From Melieria omissa (lineage: Eukaryota; Arthropoda; Insecta; Diptera; Ulidiidae): a stretch of DNA of 64,000 nt. Of the stretch, positions 21,626 through 33,439 are shown in pieces. The stretch lies in the NCBI GenBank assembly GCA_963971225.1, contig OZ020268.1, forward strand, positions 43,531,348-43,595,347, written 5' to 3'. Each line of letters begins with the position of its first letter. Within the stretch, counting starts at the first letter, position 1. A program made the position numbers and the translations under genes. The notes below the pieces were generated by a model. It saw nothing but the letters and a program-made list of their open reading frames with translations, was not told the origin of the DNA and did not search any database.

Positions 21626-24600
21626 GTTCTTTTCTAACTAGTTGCAGCGGTCATTAAAAATAAATAGTTAGTTACAGTGGTTTTTATAAATGTTAAAGTG
21701 CTGAAGTGACTTTTTATAAATCGGGTTCAAATCGAGTTACTTTGAATTTGTTGAAAATTCAACTCGGTTGTCGCAGTCGGTACAAAGCCATCGAGAGGAT
21801 TCGGCATAACGCTCTGAGCTACACAAACGGTGAATTTTAGAATATTTTTTTGGAAATGCTGGAAGATTTTGAGCAGAAAATGTATAGAACTAACTGAAGT
21901 GTGCCTTGACTATCTAACGAGGAGAATATTGACTGGAGGATTGATGTAGTCAAACAATTTGATCAATCAACTTCATGTTTTTTTAAATATTAAAACATTT
22001 GACTATTTACTGGCTTATTTCATTGATACACAGCTTTAAGCTTAGAACAGCAATGAAGGCATTGTGTTGATTCAGAAATGTAACCGTTAGAAGTTAGTGT
22101 TTGGGTAAACGAACTGGTTGACACTTAACTTGAGGCTAGTTGCAACTTTTGCTTAATGAAATCTAGAGGACACGATATTTTTTGTGTTGAATATAGTTCA
22201 AAGATGTTGAATACAGAAGCGGAATGCTCAACCAACAATTGAAACTATGTGATATGTGAAATTTTCTGTTTCCACGTTCAACATTTCTCTGCTGTTTTCT
22301 TTCTACATTGAATTTGTTAATGGCTTAGGAAACCTATTGCAAATTACTTATAAACAAGTCCTAATGTTGAAGGTACTGTTTTCTCTGAGCAATGTGTCTC
22401 GACTATAAACTAAATTGGTTTTGAAAATTAAAGTAGAAATTTGTGGTAAATATTTAAAAACAAAGCACATTTCTATCGATGATTGAAACACGTTTCTACG
22501 TTTGAAACAAGTCCAAAATTAATTTGACTCAATGTCAAATAAAATTTTTGAGGTTATAGAAAAAAAAGGAAACATAACCCATTACTAAAATTTACAATGA
22601 AAATATATTCTGATAAAAAAATTAAATGCGGTTATAACTTTGCAACAGCGATATTTCCCGTATGTAAATTTTTTTGTGTGTAAATGTTGTTGTTGTTCTT
22701 GTTCGTTATATACAACAATTGTTGTCAACCCACTTATCTAACGGTAAAAGTAGAAACATGTTCTGATGCCCACAACAAAAGATATTAGTAGAAATCTAGT
22801 ACGGTTATAATTTTGAGACGGGGTGTAGTTCTGTAACTGAAACTATCGAGTTATTTATAAAACTATCACATTTATTATTGCGGAGTTTTCCTATCTAATG
22901 CGTTGGTTTCAAATAGAAAGTGAGGTTAAAAGTTGGAAGTGTTGACGAAAGAATTTGTGATTTTGTGTTATACATTTTTATTTAAATTTCTAAAGTTAGC
23001 AAATCGAAAATATGTTAAAAGGATTCACGAGAGCATAATTTTCATTGCAATTGTCTCTGCTTTTTATTAAGAATGGAATAAGTTCTTTTTCCAGATATTT
23101 CACATTGTTCTTTGGAACGTCTCTTCGTCTTTCGTTCAGAATGTACTTCAAAATTTAATTAGTTCTGAATTTACTATTTATTGTGTACAATTGAGGACAT
23201 TTACCAGTAAAACCTCAATGACGGATATCACGACTGTAGCACACAGCGATGGTAAATTGTGTATTGTTTTTTAAATCATTTTTTAGTTAATTTTTCAAAC
23301 CTTCTTGACTTACTTTACTCCAACCAGCTTTGAGCAGTTCTTAGAATTAATTACCTTACAACTTGATGAAAATTAAATAGAAGACGGAGATGCACCACAG
23401 CCTTCTCAAATTTGCACCACCATATTTAGAGCTGAAATGATTAAAAACTACTTGCTGGTGCCTTGTTCCCGATGTGAATTCCTTATTTTGAGTTCCCGGT
23501 TCTTAGATCAAGTCACACCGTAAAGGAGGGACTGGGTTCGATATCTCGTCCATATAATTTCCCATGTACATTGTCTCCATTCCTGCACTCTGTGACATAT
23601 TCATTTGCATGATATGAATGCACATGTCGTGTCATAACGCAAAGAGTCCAACTTTAAACTTAAAAATGTTCACTTTGAACTAATCTCAGCACTTACGGCG
23701 GCGTCTTTGCACATTTCATTTCATGTCAGCCAAAAGTTCAGAGATAAGAGACTCTGATGTACGAGTTGTGCAAAATTTAGTTGGCATCCCTGTCGTGCTC
23801 AGTTCTTGTAGTAACTGGCAACTCAGTGCAACTCCTGCGGTGAATCCACTCTCTCGCCTCGAAGGCAGATAGATGTGAAGACGTAAAGTCTACAATTGGC
23901 AGTACGCTGCCACACGCACACATCCACACACACACGCCCATACATTTAAATGCACATATGTAATACTTGTACATGGGGCGACTGAAATGTCATCACCACC
24001 AACAACAAAATAAACACTGTCGCAGCCACAACACTCACAACAACTACAATATTGCATGTCAACGTTTGCCAATAAAAAGTTTTTTTTAGTGCTGTTTCCT
24101 GATACGTTAGTACGCCCTAGTACAACAAAATTACACACACATTGGTGCTCGCAGCGGCTTGCACGACAAAGAGCGGAATAATTTCTGAAATCTCGCAATT
24201 GGCGTTTGCGTACTTTTATTTCGGCGGCGCTGGAGCTGGCCGCCGTCGCTGCCTGGGTGGAAAATTGAAGAAAAATCGAAACAGAAAACGCCATAAACCG
24301 CTTCGCTGTGCCTGCAGCGCTGTGGACTGATGAGTCATGGCAAGTGGCGTTGTCAGCCCTTGCCGGGTTTCTCGTGCACCGCCCAAACAAAAAAGCGACG
24401 AAATGTTTGCTGATTTTTGCGGTGTGCTGTGCGTTGTTGTTGTGGTTATTTCTGGGTAAAACATGCACAAGTGCAGCCCCCGATTGCTGGAGTTTTTCGC
24501 ATTTTCGTTGCCACAGTCTGTTTTTGCTTTGCCAAGTCTTAAAACCATTTAAGCGCAAAAGTCGCTTGCGTCGCCGACCTGGCGCAGACGATCGGCACTG

Positions 24601-26795
24601 ACGTCGGCGACCGCCTAGACAGAGACGGCGTCATGTGTGTTGGCTCATGGCCGAGCGTATGGATTATGTCCCGCTGCTGCCGACATGCTGCGTGTTTGAT
24701 TGATGGCTTTTGGGCTATTTTCGTTTCTGCCTGCAACAATGCGTCCAGCGCCAACAATATCAAGTACCAGCAACAACTCGGCCGTTGAGAGAGAAATGCG
24801 AAAATGATTATTTATGGAAATCCAGCGAAAGCCCATAAATTTCTCGTTCCTGTTTCAGGGCGGACGCATTGAGTGGCCCGCTGTCGCCACTGTCGGCCAC
24901 TGCGCCAATTGCAATGCCAATTTAACTTCTAGATTTTTTCTGATTTATACTCCAATGAATCAAATGTGATCCTTTTTGTGCGAATGATGATATCGCAGAA
25001 GTTTGCTTTTTTGCTCCTCCAAACATTCCCAGCAGCTTCAACTTTAGTTCTTCGGCGAGTAAAGACAGAACCGAAATTAGAAATCAAGCCATAAGCGGCA
25101 GACACACAAATTAATTTTTTTTGTTTGCACGAGTGGAAACAATTCTAGTTGTCGCCTCATTAACATTTCGCAAATAATTCCTTTTCCATATCGGCCGCAT
25201 CTGCTTAATCTCTTCTTCCTTTTACTGACATTACCAGCACCAGCGTCAATGCCGATTTTGGGGGTCGACGATTTGAGTGTTGCCACTCCTTGTCGTTTGC
25301 ACCATTTTTATAGCTATTGATGTATGTGTGTCGTCGGTTCGGTTGTCGTCATTGAAGTTGCTGTTGTTGTTGCCATCTGATGCGAGACTTTGAACTTTGC
25401 TCTTTCAATTTTCTTGCGCTGCTTGCGCTGAAATTCGCAAATGCAATCGGGAATTTGATTAAAGTAATTAAATTGTGTTTGTACAGTTGATTGCAGCGGT
25501 GGGACGGATTCGGCGGTGATAACTTGCAGGGAATGCGACGCCTGTTGTGAGAATGTCATTAACAGTTTGATACATACTATCTCACTTATCAGATGGTTGG
25601 TCAGCAAACAGAGAAACATTATTATGCCATATTTTGCTTCCGTTTCGCGGTAAAAGCGAAGGTTTTTCTGTATTTTTTTGTTGTTGTCAAACTGTGAAAG
25701 GAACTTTGAATAACTTTGAAATCCCTCTCTTAGTGACTCACATAATTATCCCCATCTGGGGATTCCTATTTTTACGCAGTTCCCCGTGGAATCTTTCAAA
25801 ATTTGCTACTCTTTCTTGGCGGAAACATTCCAAAGCTATATGCCAGACGTTTCACATGAAACGAGCACAATAAAAGCGCTCAACGTCTTTGTGTATCCAC
25901 AAGCTGAATCGTGTATCGACGATAGTCATGATGTCCTGCTGTCTGTCGGGCGTGCAGACAATGCGACTTTTCTTGGCAATGGCGACCGAGCATAAGCAAC
26001 AAAGTTCACACAAGTGCGATAATCGCCCGATTCACTAAGCGCTGAGCGGCTGCTAAGTAATCACTCCTTGCTAATGGTCATTGTTATGGTTCATGTTGAC
26101 CTCAAAAAGTGTAAGACTTGAAGACATTTTTCTGTCAATGAATTAATAGACAAGGATAGGATTAAATGATGCTGAAATTACTACAGTAATGGAATCAAAA
26201 CGAAAGATAGGAAAGGAATACTTAAGTACTTAGCTAACAAAAGGCAACAAATTGTAGAAAAGTCGAAAATGTTGGTATAAATAACAAGTTAGTTATTGCC
26301 ACTAGGAAGAGGAAGAAGTTCCTCGCTGATTGAGCGTATTGTATGGAAGAAACGAATACACTTTCAAGGGAGGGCCAAACTTGGACTTACAGTGTTCATC
26401 GGTTTGGCTCAGTTTAAGATGTATTATTCTAGTTTCTCTATTTAGTGGCTGAATAAGCGATAACCATGGACCGAGGTTGGTTCTAAAAGGGATTTTGAAA
26501 ATTCTAAAATTGCAGTTAAGCAAACAGCATAAAGACGGTACTCTTAAATAAAGCCACGACAGAACGATGAGTCTTTTGTTTTCAAGCCGAAGATGAATGC
26601 AGTCTATGGTTATGAGTAGATCAGACGATGATAGTAAATGACTCATCTGGAGGTGTCTTTAAGGAAGAGATGTGCGCTGGTACTCATTCGTGCAAAGATT
26701 ATGATGCATTGGTTGGACATAATTTTCCATAATATAGTAAGAAGATCTGGCTATATATCTGGCATGTAAGAAAATGGCTTCAGCTAACCGATAGT

Positions 26796-27498
26796 ACGCT
26801 AGCCTAGCGGTTTAGCGGGTAGCGTGCTGACTTTTCGTGCCAGAAGTCCTAGGTTCGATTCCTAGCTCGGTCTGGTGAAATACTCGCCTTCTTCTATCGC
26901 TGTCCAAATGAAGCAGATGAGAATTATAAGAAACTAATAAGTTCTTGGCAGCCGCCGTAGCTCAGCTGGCTAGTGTGTTGGGCCGCGAGCCAAGACTCCG
27001 CGAGTTCAATACTCCGTTGCGTTAACGCCGAAAAAAAAAGAAAAACAACAATTTTTCTTTCGGCGGCTGTCCTCTCAGCAGGAAATGGCAAACCTCTGAG
27101 AGTAAAAATTGCCTATGAAAAAGCTCTCAACTCGCGGTTCTGAATCGGCATAAAACTGTAGGTCCCTTCCAACCTTCTAAAAGCATTCGCACGCACAACA
27201 CGGTTGGTTGCGGCTAGCTAGGTCTCGTAATCGGGCTGCCGTGCCAGGCAAGAAGAAGAAGAATAAGTTCTTGGCAGGCAATAGCAAAACCTACAAGGAA
27301 GAAAAAATTGGCAACCAAAAAAATTGTCCTCTCCCCTTTCTTCTCCCCATCTGGTTGAAATCTGTGTTGTAACACATGTTTAAAAACAGTGTTGCATACG
27401 CATTTCAAACGGGTAGAATTTGTGGTATCACAACGGGCCCATATAGAGTCCAAAGTGTGTCCCATACAGAGGCAGCCCCTATATCTTACCTACCAACC
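26796..27498 (+). mobile_element. SINE-A copy 2, interrupted by SINE-B
   Basis: The tRNA-like head includes TAGCGGGTAGCGTGCTGAC and the B box GGTTCGATTCC at 26852-26862. The SINE body resumes after the nested SINE-B (27262 onward) with GGCAGGCAATAGCAAAACCT, CCCCATCTGG and GTTGTAACACATG. The 3' tail (27422-27498) begins GTGGTATCACAA and ends TTACCTACC, resembling the 3' end of the LINE at 9053-9120. This is the most complete member of family A here. Confidence 0.8.
26952..27261 (+). mobile_element. SINE-B copy 2, nested in SINE-A
   Basis: A 310-bp SINE-B has head GCCGTAGCTCAGCTGG, body GGCTGTCCTCTCAGC...CTGTAGGTCCCTTCC and a GAAGAAGAAGAA tail. It is flanked by a perfect 16-bp target duplication, aataagttcttggcag (26936-26951 and 27262-27277), which restores a continuous SINE-A when one copy is removed. 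This shows that SINE-B was active after SINE-A. Confidence 0.92.
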
Positions 27499-27811
27499 AA
27501 GAAAGTATAGAAGGTCTCACAATTCCTTAACATAAATTGCGTCACCCTCCATCCATCAGTGACTCAGTCACTCAGAGGAGTATCTGCCCGGTTTTTCGTT
27601 CAACAGTTTCCTCAACAGCGCACAACTTTTGAACATCGAAATGGTAATAGACCACTTCTCAACTTTTTGAACAGTGCTCAGTCTAAATAAGTTCACTTTT
27701 GCGCGTTGGCATTCGCCTATTTGCCTATGATGTGGCAACATCATATCACATAACACCAAATTTTATTCATTTTACTTAGTCAAGTGATAAATTTTTAACA
27801 ATTTACTATTT

Positions 27812-27828
27812 TCCCATTTCTTTGCAGA
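27812..27828 (+). other. Splice acceptor of the leader exon
   Basis: A pyrimidine-rich tract TTTTCCCATTTCTTTGCAG ends in AG at 27827-27828. The last upstream ATGs (27727-27732) lie just before it, and none occur after it until the futsch start codon. Confidence 0.7.
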
Positions 27829-29347
27829 TTTTACCATTTTAAAGGAACTTTAAAAGGTTTAGTAGCAAATTATTAATTAAAACAAATCGCAAATAAACAG
27901 CTAAACCAAAGTGCAGATACTAACACAAATTAACAAAAATCGTACAGCTAAAATTAAACAAAAAGAAGAAAAAAACAAAAACTCACTATTATTAAAAGTA
28001 AGCAAATACAAATAACATTTAAACAAATCCAATTAAATTAAATTAAATTATTTACAAGTCCAGCTAACGAAGAAGTAATAACTTTGACATCAAATTAAGC
28101 AGCAACACGCCATCTACAACGCTATAAAAATTAATCGAGAATTAAGATTCCAAGGAGCTTTCAAAGTATCCAAGAGTAATAGTTATTAATATACACACAC
28201 ACATCAATATTCAAACCACAAACAAATACATCAGCAAACAAACACGCCACAGGCTGCAGATCAAATACCAAAACCCAATAAGTGAGCAAATTAACACAAT
28301 TCAGATCATTAAGAATTACTAAAAAGTTATCAATTACAAACACTTAACAACGCCAGCGAGCAAAAACAAAAATAAAAAACTGCGGAAAAATTAAATTTCA
28401 TCAAAACATCTTAAAACAAACGCAGATTTGCATTGCAGCCTACAAAAGCAATTTTCGTGCTTGCAGCAAAGTTTGCCGGAATCTTAAAGATACGCAAAGA
28501 GCTGCAGTGAAAAAGCCGCAGCCGCCGCCGCATCGAGAGCGCAGCAGAGAAAACTGCGAATTTCCATTCCATTTTTAGCTGAGCCGAAAAAGATTCAGCA
28601 AAAACTGCAAACACGCAGCACTTGCCAGGCCCCGAAGAAGAAAGACACAGTGGCAATTGCCAGCAGTCGCTGCAATTGCAATTGTTGTTGTTGCCTCCAA
28701 CCAGTACCTACCAATACGAATTTCAAAGTCAGAGACTCCAGTCGTCGACGGCGCTCGCAAGTGAATTGCAGAACGAACGGACTAAGCAAAGCAGAAGCAG
28801 AAGCGAACGCCAACTCCCAAGTTTTTCGCAATTTTTCCGAACCACTTTTATAAAAATTCGAGTTTTGTGTATAATTTAAGTGTGCGTGTGTGTGTAGGAG
28901 AAAGCCGATATTAGTAGATACCCAAAGAAGAAAAGACTGATTCGACTTAGAGTTTCCAAGAAACTTTAAACTCAAGCATTGTGTAGAGAGCGAGGGAGAG
29001 AGAGCAGAACTTGTGACCGTTGTGTTCAATTGTAGAGTTTCAAAAACGCTGCAATTGCACAATAATTTTGGGCTGTTGAATTTGGTTTTAAAATCATCCA
29101 GGAGTCCCCAGGAGTATTGAGCTGAGCGAAAGGTTCCTCTTAGCAATAAAATCCGAAAACCGAAAACCAAAATCTTGACTTGAAACTACTCAAAGCGCTG
29201 TGAACGCCAACTCAAACAACTATTCTACAGGGAATTAGAACCGATTCGGAAGACGGAGCGAGTGTGATAAGTTAACGCGGCCAACGAACGAAGAAGAGGA
29301 GCGCGCGCAGAGCCACAAATTTCCTGCGCACTCGCTGTTAAACTGTA
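27829..29347 (+). other. futsch: 5' leader (5' UTR) of futsch, free of ATG
   Basis: 1,519 nt, A-rich at first and more mixed later, has no ATG in any of the three frames by direct reading, whereas about 20 or more would be expected by chance. An in-frame TAA (29339-29341) closes the reading frame two codons before the start. This is what a long scanned leader under selection against upstream start codons looks like. In Drosophila, futsch mRNA is translationally repressed by FMRP through its 5' UTR (established knowledge), so a conserved long leader makes biological sense. Internal splicing (a GTAAGC at about 27998, a CATTTTTAG at about 28578) cannot be excluded. Confidence 0.65.
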
Positions 29348-29933
29348 ATGGACGATCAGATTGCTGCTGCGGGTGCTACAGCTGGTTCCACTGCTGCTGC
29401 TGCTGCCGCCACTGCTAACGCAATGGCGAATGGTAACGGTAACAATGCAAGCGCCGCTGGCAACAATGCGCCTGGCAACGGGCCGGCCGCGGCTAATGGC
29501 GGCGACGGTGCCACTGCGGTGGCCGAACATCTGGACGGGCACGGAGGCGCTGACGGAGCTAACGGCGCCGCCAGCCTGGGCACTGCGGACGCAGGCGCCG
29601 CTGCAGCTGCTGAGGCGGGCAATGGCGCAGCCGCTGCTGCTGGTGGTGGCGGCGAGGACGGCGTTGCTGCGGGTGTGGGCGCCGCGTCCACCTCATCGAT
29701 GGCCGGTGATGATGCTGCGACCGATGCGGGCGCCAGCTCCATTCCGCCCTCGGAGGCCGGCGGTCGGCCGCCGCTGGATACCGCTTGCTCGGATGGTGGC
29801 GGCGGCCCATCGAGCTTGGGCGGTGGCATGGTCGGACCGCCCAGCCCCTTGACCGGCTGCTACTTGCTGATCGTTCTGGGTGAGCCACATTCGGAGGAGC
29901 ACAAGGACATCATAATGCAGCACCTGCTGAAGG
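29348..29933 (+). CDS. futsch: futsch, first coding exon (MAP1-family microtubule-associated protein), partial
   Basis: The exon has 586 nt: 195 codons plus one base, ending at a phase-1 donor G|GTGAGT (GT at 29934). ATG is chosen because TAA lies in frame two codons upstream and no earlier ATG exists in the leader. Residues 1-163 are low-complexity, Ala/Gly/Asn-rich and probably disordered. Residues 164-195 are well ordered: PPSPLT, then GCYLLIVLGEPHSEEHKD, then IIMQHLLK. This matches, from memory, the start of the conserved N-terminal MAP1 domain of Drosophila Futsch, where GCYLLIVLGEP is followed by a HLLKG-FLSWDV junction; the split G codon here fits. Futsch binds microtubules in axons and synapses and controls synaptic growth. 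The rest of this very large protein (about 5,500 residues in Drosophila) lies beyond the window. Confidence 0.82.
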
Positions 29934-29939
29934 GTGAGT
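29934..29939 (+). other. futsch: Splice donor after futsch coding exon 1
   Basis: AAGG|GTGAGT is a consensus donor. Reading through it would add 25 codons (GEYQTLSNF...QLALR) before a TGA at 30008-30010, with no family similarity, so splicing is the expected outcome. Confidence 0.8.
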
Positions 29940-30902
29940 ACCAAACTTTGTCAAACTTTGTTGAAAAATATTTGAGTCTATCCGCGGGAGGGCAGCTGGC
30001 ATTGCGCTGAATGCGTTTATCAGCCTTCAACTTGCACTCACCAGCAATTTTGCACTTTTGCAAAAACGATTTGAACGACTTTACAGCAGCCAATGCCGAA
30101 TCTCTCTCTCTTCCTAGCAGCACGGCCGTCGAACAAAGTAATTAATTTTTTGCGGCCGGCTTCTCACTCTGCGCAATCAAGCAGAGCGGCAGACGCTGCA
30201 AATCAATAAACAGCACAAGCCGTGTTGCTTGGAAATACAGCAATCTTCATAATTATGATCGCATAAGTAGTAATGGCTCACCACGGCTAACAAGTAGTTT
30301 ATTATTTAAAGCTGTGGCAAAACTGGAACGCCGCAGAGGCCGCAGTGAAAACGCTGCATTCCACACAAAAATCCGAAATGAAAAACCAAATCAAATTAGA
30401 AAACGAATCCATAAATGTCTTAGCTCGAATGGAAGGAAGGGCAACCAAGTGGATGGACGGCTAGCAATGCGAGTATGTAGAGACTACAAGCAGACAGACG
30501 GCTGGACAGATAGTCGTATGCGAGTGGGCACGCAGATTGGCGTGTGGCTGGGCAGATGGGTGAATGGAAAAGCGCTGCGAACGCGCAGCCGGTGCATGAG
30601 TAGCTGGACGGACACGAACAAAGTCAAGCGAGTAGCGCAGTGAGTTCGACCAGCTGCTGGTTGCGGCAACAAGCTGGCGTCTGTTAAGTTTGGGCACGCG
30701 AAGCTAATTATTCTAGCGTTAAAAGTATCTAATACGGAGTTCAGGCTGTCTGCGCAAAATTGAAATTGCATTATTTGCTAATTTCTTTCCTAAGTATAAA
30801 TCGTTTAGTTTAATTGTTTGTCTTTATAGATGAAAAACCAAGCATAGGGAAAATTAACCAGAAACAAGCTCATTTTGGAGCATTGTTAATCAATAATTAC
30901 AC

Positions 30903-31432
30903 TGCACAACAAAATCAATTTTTTTTTAAATAAAAAGGTTCTGACAACGGATTCTGGTATAGGGGATAAATTTTGATTAAGTACGAAATAAACACTTAAA
31001 CACATTTTCAGTTTTGGCTTAATTCTGACGTTCAAGTTAATTTCTGAGCTTTGATGTATTCAGAGACCTATAGTAAAATTGTATGGTGAATATTTTCGTG
31101 GTACATTTTTTCCTTAAAAAGTCCTGTTGTACAGGATATTTTTGGCATTTTACAAAAAAGGGTCAAATTGGCCCATACAACTAAGAGCTACAGGGTTAAA
31201 GTGTTCCACAAAAATGTTCTTCGTAGTATTTTACATCAAATTGCTGAACTCATCATATTCCTAAAATGTGAGGTTACATGGCTTTCGTATGCCGATTCAC
31301 CATAACAATGCGCAAAAAGGAGAAAACTTTGACCCCCAAAAAAAACTTTAAAAACGCCGATACACGTATATTTTGTTTGGCCCCTCTACCAGAATCCGTT
31401 GTTAGAACCTTGTTATTTTTTTGTGTTGTACA
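30903..31432. mobile_element. MITE-like element with about 45-bp inverted ends
   Basis: The left end (TGCACAACA ... AAGGTTCTGACAACGG, ATTCTGGTATAGGGG; to about 30966) and the right end, read inward on the minus strand (TGTACAACA ... AAGGTTCTAACAACGG, ATTCTGGTAGAGGGG; 31432 to about 31379), are imperfect inverted repeats. The 530-bp interior has no coding frame. The target duplication is unclear (AT-rich CAAT/ATTA-like flanks on both sides), so the superfamily cannot be assigned. Confidence 0.7.
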
Positions 31433-33389
31433 CAATTATGATCAAACCATATAAAAATATAAACCAACCTTCAGCCGAAAAGAGAGATTTAGGTATTTAG
31501 CAAGTCCTGTGTATATGAATGTAACTTACAGACTAACAATAAATTCGATTGATATTATTTAAAAGAATATTTAAAAGAGTCGAAAAGACGGCTTAGGTCA
31601 TGTAAGGTTAGATTTGAGTGACAGAAATCACAGTAAAGCTCAGAATATGGTTGTGTGTGCTGTCAGAATTGGTCGGCAGAGCTCTGCCTATTTACCATTG
31701 GGAAATCAAAGTGACTACAAAACCGAGCTGAGCTTCTGACAAAGTCAAACTTTTATCCTTTTTATTGAACTTTTCGCACTTTTCAGTTTCAAATTCAAAT
31801 ACTTATTTAAATATTTACGTTTGAAAATTAAAAGTGAAAGTACGAATTGAGTTTGCATTTCAAATTGCGAATTTAGCGCACACACACAACAGTTGGACAC
31901 GGTTTGGGTGGAAGCAGAATCAACCAAGTGCACATTGGGTTTGGGTGGAAGCAGAAGCAACCAACTGCACATTAACAATTCATACAGCAACTAAGGGCAC
32001 TTTGGCATACAGTTCAATGCCTGTGCGCATTTTTGTTGGAAGCTTCGCTGCTTTTTCACCTAAAATACTACCGAGTTATGGGCGTTTTGCATGAAACTCC
32101 AACCTACTCGTAGCGTGCAAGTGGGGGTGAAATTATTGACTTCAGTGCCCACGAGATTTGACCGAAAGTGTACTGCAGCCATCGGCAGTTGGCTTTTACC
32201 TTCGCGCTTTTCATGTGGTGTTGATACCATTCGAACTGCTAAAAAATATACAAGAAAAGTCAAAGAAACCGAAACGTGGCTGTGCAAGCAGTAAACTTCT
32301 TTTTCGTCTTCGTTTCACCGCAAACGTGCAGCACGAAATATTACAACGCTCTCTGACCGGGTCTGCTTGGGATTTGCACCTTGCTTGAAGCGACCTGCGG
32401 AGCTTACGGGTTACGATATCAAGCGTTTCTCGCTGCCTGCCGGTCAAACACATACAGTATGTAGTTACAACTGCTGAACAGTGGCCGAAGAAGAAGCATT
32501 TGGCTTTGGCGGCGTTGAGTGCGCTTAGGACAATATTACAAGCGTTGGTTCACGCGTTCAGCACGCACGTTGGAAATCCGATACGTGCCATAATACGTGC
32601 CCACAGACGGCGGCCGAATGCGAATTCGCCTGCTGTTTGCCGGGGGCACGGGGCACCAAAAATATTATGCGGATATGTTGTCCTATCGTTGGCCATTTTC
32701 AGCACTTCGCGTACGAGTTTGCGCATTTTCGTAGCATACCTTGGGGTAAACTTGGTTGTGTGTGCGCTGCGCCTAAAAGGGTATATAAATTATGTACTTT
32801 TATTTATTTATACCAACAAATAAGCTAAATTTGTGGGGCTCCAACATGAAGTGGCGTTTTTTGTGTAGCCAATGATTGAAATGGATATCTCGGGGCGTGG
32901 TCGGAGTTATATTTCTGCGCACTAATATGTTTTCATAAAATTGCACAACAAAAAATATTACAAAAATGTGAAAAGTCTTTTAATGTGGTATGAAGTGAAA
33001 ACTATCAGCTTATGTAAGAGTCATCAGAGTACCTGAAGCATTGGAGATGGGTTCATGCAAAAATGAATTTTATTGAATTGATGACAGACTACGACTACAC
33101 TTTCTGTGGAAAGCAAAAAAGGAATTATTCATTCATTTTATATGTATTTGAATAGAATTTGAATTTGAATTTATGAAAAGCACTCAATTGCAATAACCAA
33201 AAAATAATTACAATTATTATTCCACTGAAACTTTTCAGTTGACGAGTGTGATGCAATCTCTCATTGTATTTTCAATTGTATTTTAATTTAAATTGTTTTT
33301 CAGCGTAAAGAATCACAACATTATTATTTTTGTTATTGCCGCACCAATTTCCATCATATTATGTAAATTCAATTTGTGTGCCAATCAGG

Positions 33390-33439
33390 AGCGTAGCCGA
33401 GGGGTAAACACGGGTGAATCCTTACGTCTCGGCTACGCT
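33390..33439. repeat. 12-bp perfect inverted repeat around GTAGCCGAG
   Basis: AGCGTAGCCGAG (33390-33401) and its exact reverse complement (33428-33439) surround a 26-nt loop that is GC-richer than the flanks. It is possibly the remains of a small foldback element. Confidence 0.6.

Larger units (their letters stand above)
14614..27828 (+). other. Long non-coding stretch, probable futsch 5' intron
   Basis: 13.2 kb lies between the donor at 14614 and the acceptor at 27828. It contains SINE copies (own entries), an (AC)n run, a G-rich run and two promoter-like sites. GC-richer patches at about 14.7-15.4, 17.6-18.3, 20.2-20.8, 21.1-21.6 and 24.0-24.9 kb give long frames on both strands, but the products are low-complexity or cysteine-rich without domains. 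I see no coding exon in them. They could be enhancers or alternative first exons. Confidence 0.4.

Noticed and set aside
23890..24558. 222-codon frame on the minus strand
   Set aside because: Low-complexity, cysteine-rich product with no family motif, overlapped by frames on both strands. Likely a GC-content artefact.
28595..29170. 191-codon minus-strand frame across the leader
   Set aside because: No ATG-based product with domains; the leader on the plus strand explains the region better.
29356..29829. 157-codon proline/alanine-rich frame opposite the futsch exon
   Set aside because: It is the antisense shadow of the GCN/GGN-rich coding exon.
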